Positions 1 to 6,070 of a stretch of DNA of 10,497 bases are shown piece after piece (positions within the stretch are counted from its first letter, which is position 1; each line of letters starts with the position of its first letter). Where the stretch lies: assembly GCA_003229135.1 (NCBI GenBank), contig QIHV01000015.1:1-10497 (forward strand), given 5' to 3'. Below the pieces are notes generated by a model. It had not been told where the DNA came from, did not search any database, and saw nothing but the letters and a program-made list of their open reading frames with translations. The position numbers and the translations under genes are program-made. This DNA comes from Candidatus Kaiserbacteria bacterium (GTDB lineage: Bacteria > Patescibacteriota > Minisyncoccia > Phycocordibacterales > Phycocordibacteraceae).

Positions 1-636
1 GAGCCAATGGCGTGTGCTGTCGGTGCAAAGCTTCCGGTACACGAAGCTGTTTGTACTATGGTTCTCGACATTGGTGGCGGTACCTGTGATATTGCAGTAC
101 TTTCTTTAAGCGGAACTGTCGCATCAAAAAGCTCACATATTGCTGGAGACCGATTCAATGAAAACATTATTGATTATGTACGTAATGAGTTTAGGCTTTC
201 TATCGGAGAACCAACAGCTGAAGATATAAAAATATCTATAGGTACCGTATTACCGCAACAAGATATGCTGCAGCGTTCGGTACGTGGTCGTGATTTGGCT
301 ACGGGACTGCCACGCGAGGTTGAGCTTAACGATACACATATACGTGAGGCGCTTTCGCCATCACTTGATGCTCTACTTGATACCCTTAAAGAAGTTATTG
401 AACAAACGCCAACGGAGTTACTTTCAGATGTGCTTGAGCACGGCGTAGTGGTATTTGGGGGTGGTGCACTACTACGCGGGTTACCTGAGCTTCTTGCCAA
501 AATGCTAGGCGTGCCGGTGCGTGTCGCCTCGGACCCGCTAACGTCAGTTGTGCGCGGTACTGGGATTATCACAGAAGATCCGCGCCCATTTGTTGATATA
601 TTCCTCCATGAAGAAGCCATTCTTTCACAAGCGTAA
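1..636 (+). CDS. mreB: MreB, rod-shape actin homologue (5' part missing)
   Basis: This is the C-terminal ~211 residues of MreB, the bacterial actin that forms ATP-dependent membrane-associated filaments and positions the lateral wall synthesis machinery. The reading frame is open from base 1 and begins with EPMA, matching the family's EPMAAAIGA region, so the true start lies upstream of the window and the ATG at 7 is internal. Visible family marks are the phosphate-2 loop LDIGGGTCD (fragment residues 22-30), GDRFNENI, the 'EDIKISIG' helix, and the C-terminal nucleotide-binding loop FGGGALLRGLPEL. A full MreB has about 330-345 residues, so roughly 130 are missing here. The stop is TAA. It heads the mreB-mreC-mreD-mrdA set and its end overlaps the mreC start by 29 bases, which suggests co-transcription. 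The family assignment is secure. FtsA and DnaK share the fold but not these exact motifs. Confidence 0.96.
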   Translation, partial: EPMACAVGAKLPVHEAVCTMVLDIGGGTCDIAVLSLSGTVASKSSHIAGDRFNENIIDYVRNEFRLSIGEPTAEDIKISIGTVLPQQDMLQRSVRGRDLATGLPREVELNDTHIREALSPSLDALLDTLKEVIEQTPTELLSDVLEHGVVVFGGGALLRGLPELLAKMLGVPVRVASDPLTSVVRGTGIITEDPRPFVDIFLHEEAILSQA

Positions 637-1396
637 TACGCTTATCAGATTTCGTATTTTTTCATTTGGTACGAGTATTCTCGCACTGGGATTTTTGCTG
701 ATAATATTTCGTGTAACTATGCCTGGGTTATTTCTAGAGGCAGCTGCACCGCTTTTTAATATTGGCACATCTCTCACAACCGATGTTTTCAATGTAACAA
801 ATAGTTTTGCCAATACTCGCGCACTTACAAATGAAAAAACTCAACTTTTAACACGGAATAACATACTGTTACGTGAGAACGAAACTCTTATGGCACGGGT
901 TCAAGATCTGACGGCACTCATAGGTACTTCAACACCACGTGTGCACGGTATTGTTGCAAATGTGCTGGCGAGACCACCACAATCACCGTACGATACACTT
1001 CTAATTAATTCATCGGCAAGTTCACACATAATACCTGGGGATTATGTGTTAGCACAGGGAGGCACTCCAATTGGAACCATAGGAGCTGTATATGCACATA
1101 CAGCATATGTAATACTTTTTTCCACACACAATGCCACAACCACAGCCTGGGTTGGTACAAAACGTACCCCAATCACACTCATAGGAACTGGTGCGGGAAT
1201 GTTTACGGCTCGTGTGGTACGTCAGGCGGGTGTTTCCATAGGGGATAGGATATTAGTACCAGGTCCTGGTTCGGTACACACGATAGGAACGGTTGTACGA
1301 CTTGATACAGAACCGGTTGCCACTATGATAACGCTACGCATACGTCCACTTGTAAATATATTCTCACTTACAACAGTTGAGGTTGTGCCACATTAA
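608..1396 (+). CDS. mreC: MreC, rod-shape scaffold protein
   Basis: The product is 262 residues. MreC is a bitopic membrane protein that links MreB to PBP2 and, in other bacteria, activates PBP2 by binding its pedestal domain. The sequence shows a basic N-terminus (KKPFFHKRN), one membrane segment at about residues 17-36, a heptad-like helical stretch at about 65-105 rich in Asn, Glu and Leu (dimerising coiled coil), and a beta-rich C-terminal domain at about 112-262 with MreC-type stretches such as VLARPPQSPYDTLLIN and GDRILVPGPG. The ATG at 608 was chosen because it starts just before the basic patch and membrane helix. A TTG at 548 would add 20 residues lying inside mreB, and the next Met falls inside the membrane segment. 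No Shine-Dalgarno sequence precedes it; translation may couple to mreB, which it overlaps by 29 bases. Length is within the family range. Confidence 0.92.
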   Translation: MKKPFFHKRNTLIRFRIFSFGTSILALGFLLIIFRVTMPGLFLEAAAPLFNIGTSLTTDVFNVTNSFANTRALTNEKTQLLTRNNILLRENETLMARVQDLTALIGTSTPRVHGIVANVLARPPQSPYDTLLINSSASSHIIPGDYVLAQGGTPIGTIGAVYAHTAYVILFSTHNATTTAWVGTKRTPITLIGTGAGMFTARVVRQAGVSIGDRILVPGPGSVHTIGTVVRLDTEPVATMITLRIRPLVNIFSLTTVEVVPH

Positions 1397-1401
1397 TTTA
1401 T

Positions 1402-1656
1402 ATGATATTTCGTTTTCTATCTATTTTTGCACTTTTCTCGCCATTCTTTTTTCCATGGTTATACACAGCAGTAGTGGCAATTATTGCTTCCGCTCGTTAC
1501 CCATTAGTGGCATTTATTGTTGGAATTGAAATAGATGCTCTTTACTACGTACACGGTGTTACAAGTCTGCCTTATGCCAGTGTGTGGGGTATTATAGTTA
1601 TGATACTTGCAATATTGATACGCCGTTTTACAAGAGTATATCTTATTACATCATGA
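1402..1656 (+). CDS. mreD: Short MreD-like membrane protein
   Basis: The product is 84 very hydrophobic residues with about three predicted membrane helices (roughly 4-28, 33-50 and 58-78), ending in a basic patch (RRFTR). MreD is the integral membrane partner of MreC and PBP2 in the elongasome. The assignment rests mainly on position, between mreC (5-bp gap) and mrdA (ATGA overlap with its TGA stop). The short stretch FIVGIEIDALYYVHG, resembling MreD's glycine- and acid-containing second-helix region, gives weak support. Typical MreD proteins have about 160 residues and five or six helices, so this is about half size. No frameshift remnant fits between its stop and mrdA, because the two genes overlap, so it looks like a genuinely compact protein. 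An unrelated small membrane protein cannot be excluded from sequence alone. Confidence 0.7.
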   Translation: MIFRFLSIFALFSPFFFPWLYTAVVAIIASARYPLVAFIVGIEIDALYYVHGVTSLPYASVWGIIVMILAILIRRFTRVYLITS

Positions 1657-3377
1657 AATGGTTAAGACGTCGTCACAAATTACATAGTTATGAAATTGCA
1701 CCAGATGAGATTTTTCTGGACTCTGCCAATATTTCATCATTTGATGCGGCTCAATTTGAAGGACGGCTTGAGAAGCCAATATCACATCGTACATTCATTT
1801 GGCTCTTTATCTCACTTGGATTATTAAGTGTGATAATTATTGCACGTGCAGCTGACCTACAAATTCTTCACGGACCCGCTTTTGCCGCAGAGAGTGCACA
1901 CAATAGTTTAAGCTCTACAATACTGTTTGCACCACGAGGTGTAATTACCGATACCAACGATGTGGTTATTGCGGAAAACATTGAACGCTCAGATGGAAGT
2001 AATGGACGGTATTATACATTACCAGCATTAGGGTCAATTATTGGTTATGTTTCTTTACCAAAAAAAGATGCAAGTGGGCATTACTATGATACTCAAGAGG
2101 TTGGTCAGGCCGGACTTGAAGCACAATATAATAAATTATTAACGGGAAAGAATGGAACACTTCTCACTGAAAGAGATGCATTTGGTAATGTTCGTTCACA
2201 AGGGACCATTGTGCCACCTCAAGATGGGAAAACACTACATCTTTCAATTGATACGGGTGTAGAAAATTTATTTGCGCGAGCTCTTGCCCATGTTGTAACG
2301 AGCATACATTTTATTGCGGGTTCAGGAGTAATTATGAACGTACACACCGGTGCTGTGCTAGCCATTGTGTCATATCCAAGTTACAACCCAAACATAATGA
2401 CAAATGGAGGTCCGTCAAACGTAATTGTAGGATATACAAAAAATGTAGGTCATCCTTTTCTTGACCATGCAGCACAGGGAGTCTATGCTCCAGGGTCAAT
2501 TGTTAAGCCGTTCATTGCTGCAGGTGCTCTTACGGATGGAATTATTACGCCAAATACAATTATCGATGATAAGGGGCGCATCTCGATTCCTGACCCATAC
2601 CACCCGGGGCGTGAGTTTGTTTATACTGGATGGAAGGCACTTGGACTTATGGATGTGCGCAAAGCAATAGCATGGTCATCAGATATATTTTTCTATACAG
2701 TTGGCGGTGGTTTTGGTAAACAAAAAGGGCTTGGTATCGACAGGCTGGATTATTGGTACGGCCAATTTGGTCTTGGAAAATTAACTGGCATTGATTTGCC
2801 TCGTGAAGTCAAGGGCTTGGTTCCAAGCCCCGCATGGAAAGAGGCAACTTACCACAGGCCGTGGTATTTGGGTAACACATATTTTACATCTATTGGACAA
2901 TATGCAATGCAAGTAACACCAGTTCAAATGGTGCGAGCGACTGCTGCGGTTGCCAATGGCGGAAAGCTGCTTACACCAAGGATACGTGCAAATCAAATGC
3001 CAGTTTATATTCGCGTACCCGTTAGTAGTGCATCCTTGACTGTTGTGCGCGAAGGCATGCGTCTGGGCGTGACAGGAGCACTTGCAAGAGCTGTTAATTT
3101 GCCATATCTCGCAGTTGCGGCAAAAACCGGTACTGCACAAGTCGGGTTACACAACCAGTACGACAATGCGTGGGTTGAGGGGTTCTTTCCATATAAAAAT
3201 CCGAAGTATGCTTTTGCAGTAGTTCTGGAGCGTGGTCCATCAGGTGCCGGTGAGCAAGCTGTTCACGTAATGAGTGATTTATTTAATGCGCTTCATGCGG
3301 TAAACTCGCCATATGTTGGGGGTACTGCCACTACAACACCTCTATCATTTCCGGTAAACCAATCTTCCAAACCATAG
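1653..3377 (+). CDS. mrdA: PBP2, elongasome peptidoglycan transpeptidase
   Basis: The product is 574 residues. It is a class B penicillin-binding protein that cross-links peptidoglycan stems on the outer face of the membrane during lateral growth, normally paired with the RodA glycosyltransferase. It has a cytoplasmic tail of about 45 residues, one membrane helix (about 47-66), the dimerisation-domain start APRGVITD (93-100), GQAGLEAQYN (151-160), then the transpeptidase domain. All three active-site motifs are intact: S282-I-V-K285 (nucleophile Ser282), S342-S-D344 (the SSD form typical of PBP2 rather than SxN), and K491-T-G-T. The ATG at 1653 forms ATGA with the mreD stop. An open frame back to 1584 lies inside mreD and is not used as the start. 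The pedestal between RGVITD and the YYTLPALGSIIGYV segment is only about 25 residues, far shorter than in well-studied PBP2 proteins. The C-terminal tail is rich in Thr, Ser and Pro. Confidence 0.94.
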   Translation: MKWLRRRHKLHSYEIAPDEIFLDSANISSFDAAQFEGRLEKPISHRTFIWLFISLGLLSVIIIARAADLQILHGPAFAAESAHNSLSSTILFAPRGVITDTNDVVIAENIERSDGSNGRYYTLPALGSIIGYVSLPKKDASGHYYDTQEVGQAGLEAQYNKLLTGKNGTLLTERDAFGNVRSQGTIVPPQDGKTLHLSIDTGVENLFARALAHVVTSIHFIAGSGVIMNVHTGAVLAIVSYPSYNPNIMTNGGPSNVIVGYTKNVGHPFLDHAAQGVYAPGSIVKPFIAAGALTDGIITPNTIIDDKGRISIPDPYHPGREFVYTGWKALGLMDVRKAIAWSSDIFFYTVGGGFGKQKGLGIDRLDYWYGQFGLGKLTGIDLPREVKGLVPSPAWKEATYHRPWYLGNTYFTSIGQYAMQVTPVQMVRATAAVANGGKLLTPRIRANQMPVYIRVPVSSASLTVVREGMRLGVTGALARAVNLPYLAVAAKTGTAQVGLHNQYDNAWVEGFFPYKNPKYAFAVVLERGPSGAGEQAVHVMSDLFNALHAVNSPYVGGTATTTPLSFPVNQSSKP

Positions 3378-3384
3378 AAACATC

Positions 3385-3412
3385 TTGCACTTCCGGTAAG
3401 CTCGCGTACAAT
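3385..3412 (+). promoter_or_regulatory. Candidate promoter of greA
   Basis: In the 55-bp gap between mrdA and greA there is TTGCAC (3385-3390) and TACAAT (3407-3412), separated by 16 bp. The -10 matches the sigma-70 consensus at five of six positions; the -35 is weaker (TTG kept). Transcription would start near 3419, giving greA a leader of only about 13 bases without a Shine-Dalgarno sequence. This is sequence matching only. Confidence 0.4.
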
Positions 3413-3432
3413 CACATAATAACTTATTGTTT

Positions 3433-3906
3433 ATGACTGAAATACAAGAAACTATTGTCTCACAGGAAAAATTTGATGAGATGGTTAAAGAGCTCGAATA
3501 CCTTAAAACTGAGCGGCGTACAGAAATCGCCAAAAATCTTGAGTATGCAAGGTCACTTGGTGACCTTTCAGAAAATGCCGAGTATCAAGAGGCACGCGAC
3601 CTTCAAGCCGCAACTGAAGACCGCATTCGTCGTTTAGAGGGTTTAGTTAAAAGTACAAAAATAATCACTCAGAATAAGAAAAAAGATGTTGTTGGATTTG
3701 GGTCAACCGTATCAATACACCGTGACGATGATGGTGCTGTATATGAATACACAATTGTAGGTTCAGAAGAAGCAGATATGCGAGCACATAAACTTTCTCA
3801 CGTATCGCCGCTTGGTGCGGCACTTATGGGTAAGAAAAAGGGTGACTCCTTCACCTTTGAGACTCCAAGCGGCAAGCAGGCATATACAATAGAAAAAACT
3901 TCATAA
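3433..3906 (+). CDS. greA: GreA transcript-cleavage factor
   Basis: The product is 157 residues, essentially the length of E. coli GreA (158). GreA enters the RNA polymerase secondary channel and stimulates cleavage of backtracked RNA so that arrested complexes can resume. The N-terminal coiled-coil hairpin (about residues 10-77) carries the signature LGDLSENAEY (42-51), with the acidic tip residues Asp44 and Glu47 corresponding to the two acids that hold the catalytic metal. The C-terminal FKBP-like domain (about 84-157) includes VGFGSTVSIH and HKLSHVSPLGAALMGKKKGD, the polymerase-binding part. The ATG at 3433 was chosen; a TTG two codons earlier is possible but less likely. The gene sits between the mre set and lysS with about 50-bp gaps on each side, so it may be its own transcription unit or be read through from mrdA. 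Confidence 0.97.
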   Translation: MTEIQETIVSQEKFDEMVKELEYLKTERRTEIAKNLEYARSLGDLSENAEYQEARDLQAATEDRIRRLEGLVKSTKIITQNKKKDVVGFGSTVSIHRDDDGAVYEYTIVGSEEADMRAHKLSHVSPLGAALMGKKKGDSFTFETPSGKQAYTIEKTS

Positions 3907-3919
3907 AAACTGTACACCT

Positions 3920-3949
3920 TTTACTGTTGAAGTAATTTTCTGTTATAGT
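3920..3949 (+). promoter_or_regulatory. Extended -10 promoter of lysS (near-leaderless)
   Basis: Upstream of lysS lies TGTTATAGT (3941-3949), an extended -10 (TGn plus TATAGT), with TTTACT (3920-3925) as a possible -35 at 18-bp spacing. The expected start site, about seven bases past the -10, is near 3956-3957. The lysS ATG is at 3959, so the mRNA would have a leader of about two or three bases. No other lysS start with a ribosome site is visible downstream. Confidence 0.55.
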
Positions 3950-3958
3950 AACTCATAT

Positions 3959-5419
3959 ATGGCACTCGATGATATTCGTAATGAGCGGCTTGCCAAGCTC
4001 ACACATTTGCGCGAACTGGACATCGATCCGTTTCCATCGCACGCCGCACGCACACACACCGCACAGGAATTTCTTGACACTCATAGTGCACTTGAGAAAA
4101 GTCACGATACGGTAACACTTGATGGGCGTGTAATGTCCATTCGTGAGCATGGCGGCTCCGTGTTTTTAGATATTTTTGATGGTAGTGCACGCGCGCAGGG
4201 TTATATGCAAAAAGATTCTCTTGGAGAGAAATTATTTACACTATTTGCCAAAGTCGTTGATGTTGGAGACAGTATTGAACTTACTGGTACAGCTTTCACC
4301 ACCAAACGTGGTATGAATTCTCTTTCTGTGAGCGGGTGGCGTATGCTTTCAAAATCACTTCGCCCAATTCCCGATAAATGGTTTGGTATTAAAGATGAAG
4401 AAGAGCGATACCGAAAACGATATCTTGATATTTTACTTTCTAATGATCTTGCCGACCGTTTCCGCCGCCGCTCAATGTTTTGGAATACTATCAGGGAATA
4501 TCTCCTTAGTCGAAACTTTATCGAAGTCGAAACACCCACACTGGAAACAACCACGGGCGGTGCGGATGCGCGCCCATTTGTAACGCATCATAATGCACTC
4601 GGTATCGATGCATATTTACGTATTAGTGCCGGTGAGCTGTGGCAAAAACGGCTTATGATTGCCGGATTACCAAAAGTCTTTGAAATTGGACGTATTTTTC
4701 GCAACGAGGGAATGTCGTATGAACATGCTCAGGACTACACACAACTAGAGTTCTATCAGGCATTTTCAGATTATGAAGATGGTATGGAGTTTGTAACTGA
4801 TTTATATCGTACCATTGCAGATAAAGTATATGGTACGCGAACCTTTTCCATAAAAGAATTTACTGTTGATTTAAATACCGCGTGGGAGCGATATGATTAC
4901 AGCACACTTATTAAAACTAAATTTAGTATTGACCCGCTTGAAACCACCATCGAGGAAGTTTGCAATGTTCTTAAAGAGAATTGTATATCATTTGAATCAA
5001 AACAGCTTAATTTAGAACGTGGCGTAGACTTGCTCTGGAAACAAATACGCAAGACTCTTTCCGGTCCAGGCTTTTTGATTGGTGTTCCCGTGTATCTAGA
5101 ACCGTTGGCAAAGCGTAATAAAAAAGATCCGCGTACCGTAGACAGATTTCAAGTAATCCTTGCGGGGAGTGAAATGGGTAAGGGGTTTAGCGAATTAAAT
5201 AATCCACTTGACCAAGCAGAGCGTTTTGAACATCAACAAAAGTTGCGTGAAGCTGGTGATGAAGAAGCACAAATGAATGATGCATCATATGTAGAAGCTC
5301 TTGAATATGGAATGCCTCCGACTTTTGGATTTGGCGTATCGGAGCGTCTTTTTAGTTTCCTTGAGGGTGTTTCCATTCGTGAAGGACAACTATTTCCACT
5401 ACTACGTCCAAAACGATAA
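3959..5419 (+). CDS. lysS: Lysyl-tRNA synthetase, class II
   Basis: The product is 486 residues, a little under the usual ~500. It activates lysine with ATP and charges tRNA-Lys in the cytoplasm. The N-terminal part (about 50-145) is the OB-fold anticodon-binding domain (LDGRVMSIREHGGSVFLDI). The class II catalytic domain follows, introduced by YRKRYLDIL, with motif 1 FIEVETPTLE (187-196), motif 2 FEIGRIFRNEG (241-251) and motif 3 GFGVSERLFSF (457-467). EFYQAFSDYEDGME and the lysine-site region GSEMGKGFSELNNPLDQ match LysRS rather than AspRS or AsnRS. Motif 3 reads S-E-R where most LysRS enzymes have an I-D-R type sequence; the essential Arg (463) is present. The ATG at 3959 gives the family's usual N-terminus. 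The gene has its own extended -10 promoter and ends 20 bp before a strong terminator, so it is probably transcribed on its own or with greA. Confidence 0.97.
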   Translation: MALDDIRNERLAKLTHLRELDIDPFPSHAARTHTAQEFLDTHSALEKSHDTVTLDGRVMSIREHGGSVFLDIFDGSARAQGYMQKDSLGEKLFTLFAKVVDVGDSIELTGTAFTTKRGMNSLSVSGWRMLSKSLRPIPDKWFGIKDEEERYRKRYLDILLSNDLADRFRRRSMFWNTIREYLLSRNFIEVETPTLETTTGGADARPFVTHHNALGIDAYLRISAGELWQKRLMIAGLPKVFEIGRIFRNEGMSYEHAQDYTQLEFYQAFSDYEDGMEFVTDLYRTIADKVYGTRTFSIKEFTVDLNTAWERYDYSTLIKTKFSIDPLETTIEEVCNVLKENCISFESKQLNLERGVDLLWKQIRKTLSGPGFLIGVPVYLEPLAKRNKKDPRTVDRFQVILAGSEMGKGFSELNNPLDQAERFEHQQKLREAGDEEAQMNDASYVEALEYGMPPTFGFGVSERLFSFLEGVSIREGQLFPLLRPKR

Positions 5420-5439
5420 TATCGTACTAGCCTTATTTT

Positions 5440-5470
5440 AGTACGGAAACCTTTTGTTTTCCGTACTTTT
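5440..5470 (+). terminator. Intrinsic terminator after lysS
   Basis: A perfect 10-bp inverted repeat, AGTACGGAAA (5440-5449) against TTTCCGTACT (5458-5467), encloses an 8-base loop. The final stem T begins a four-T run (5467-5470), followed by CC and more Ts. It starts 20 bp after the lysS stop. It should separate greA/lysS transcription from the mraZ cluster. There is no T-run in the opposite orientation, so it acts on the plus strand. Confidence 0.85.
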
Positions 5471-5491
5471 CCTTTTGATATAGACATTCAC

Positions 5492-5497
5492 TATAAT
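5492..5497 (+). promoter_or_regulatory. Candidate -10 elements for the mraZ operon
   Basis: TATAAT at 5492-5497 is a perfect -10 hexamer but lacks a good -35 at normal spacing; TTGATA at 5475-5480 is only 11 bp away. A start near 5504 would place all four MraZ boxes in a long 5' leader. Two other -10-like hexamers exist, TATACT at 5551-5556 (between the two box pairs) and TATACT at 5593-5598 (just after them). Use of either would put the boxes over the promoter. I cannot decide among them by eye. Confidence 0.35.
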
Positions 5498-5513
5498 TAG
5501 TAATTTTTATACT

Positions 5514-5522
5514 TGTGGATAA
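5514..5522 (-). promoter_or_regulatory. Consensus DnaA box upstream of mraZ
   Basis: The plus strand reads TGTGGATAA, so the minus strand is TTATCCACA, the exact E. coli-type DnaA 9-mer. It is intergenic, 12 bp before the first MraZ box and 109 bp before the mraZ start. A single box is not an origin. DnaA also acts as a transcription regulator in several bacteria, so a link between replication and the division operon is possible but unproven. A chance match cannot be excluded. Confidence 0.4.
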
Positions 5523-5533
5523 CCATTAGGCAT

Positions 5534-5581
5534 AGTGGGAGAAAGTGGCATATACTTATCTATTAGTGGGAAGAAGTGGGA
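5534..5581 (+). promoter_or_regulatory. MraZ operator: four AGTGG(G/C) boxes
   Basis: Four boxes lie in the same orientation: AGTGGG 5534-5539, AGTGGC 5544-5549, AGTGGG 5565-5570 and AGTGGG 5575-5580, each followed by A. Start-to-start steps are 10, 21 and 10 bp, so all face the same side of the helix. MraZ is known to bind direct TGGGN repeats with 5-bp spacers (10-bp period) upstream of its own gene. This array therefore probably mediates MraZ autoregulation of the whole operon. Confidence 0.85.
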
Positions 5582-5630
5582 GATTAAATATATATACTTT
5601 CTATTCAACTCACAAAGCTTTTAAAATTAT

Positions 5631-6065
5631 ATGTTTATCGGAGAATATCGACATACTTTTGATGCAAAGAACCGCATCTCTCTACCGGCAAAGTTTCGAA
5701 GTGATCTTGGTCGATCGGTAGTGATAACTCGCGGACTGGATAAATGTTTATTTGTATATCCAAAAGCGGTGTGGAAACGCGAGGCGCAAAAAATTGCACA
5801 ACATTCAACAGGTGGTGCGGCCGGTCGAGGGCTTGCACGTCTTATGCTTGCCGGAGCAAGTGAGTCCGATGTTGATTCTAACGGTCGTGTACTTATACCG
5901 GACTATCTGCGTACATTTGCGACACTAAGTACCAAAGCCGTACTCGTTGGCGTCAATGACCGTGTAGAAGTATGGGATGAGAATGCGTGGCAAGCATATA
6001 CGGTCAGTATTGAACGTGATGCGGACCAGTTTGCCGAGAAACTCGGTAACCAAGGTTCTTTGTAA
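5631..6065 (+). CDS. mraZ: MraZ, dcw-operon transcription regulator
   Basis: The product is 144 residues, the normal length for MraZ, a ring-forming DNA-binding protein with two tandem SpoVT/AbrB half-folds that controls the division and cell wall cluster. Each repeat carries the family's DxxxR signature: DAKNRISLP (11-19; the usual form is DxKGR, so Asn replaces Gly) and DSNGRVLIP (82-90). The start MFIGEYRHTFDAKNR is the classic MraZ N-terminus and fixes the ATG at 5631. The gene is first in the cluster and follows a 211-bp intergenic region holding four matching operator boxes. MraZ represses its operon in E. coli and activates it in Mycoplasma; the direction here cannot be read from sequence. 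No Shine-Dalgarno sequence precedes it. rsmH begins 5 bp after its stop. Confidence 0.97.
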   Translation: MFIGEYRHTFDAKNRISLPAKFRSDLGRSVVITRGLDKCLFVYPKAVWKREAQKIAQHSTGGAAGRGLARLMLAGASESDVDSNGRVLIPDYLRTFATLSTKAVLVGVNDRVEVWDENAWQAYTVSIERDADQFAEKLGNQGSL

Positions 6066-6070
6066 TACTT

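Noticed and set aside
548..607. TTG start that would lengthen mreC by 20 residues
   Set aside because: The added residues fall inside mreB and do not resemble an MreC N-terminus; the ATG at 608 directly precedes the basic patch and membrane helix.
174..620. 148-codon open frame on the minus strand
   Set aside because: It is antisense to mreB, is Ser/Arg-rich with no recognisable domain, and mirrors the codon pattern of the clearly real plus-strand gene.
1459..1467. TTATACACA, a degenerate DnaA box
   Set aside because: It lies inside the mreD coding sequence and fits only the relaxed consensus, so chance is the simplest explanation.
1651..1656. Recoded TGA (Gly, as in some Patescibacteria)
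   Set aside because: TGA ends mreD and ftsI exactly where the next gene starts, and no other gene in the window needs TGA read as an amino acid.
3898..3933. Inverted repeat ACTTCA/TGAAGT between greA and lysS as a terminator
   Set aside because: The stem is only 6 bp with a loop of about 24 bases, it has a weak T-run after it, and it overlaps the lysS promoter.
4201..4554. 117-codon open frame on the minus strand
   Set aside because: It lies wholly within lysS and is composed mainly of Arg and Ser; it is a shadow of the coding strand.
5471..5630. Replication origin because of the DnaA box and AT-rich sequence
   Set aside because: There is only one DnaA box, no dnaA or dnaN neighbour, and the region is well explained as the mraZ control region.
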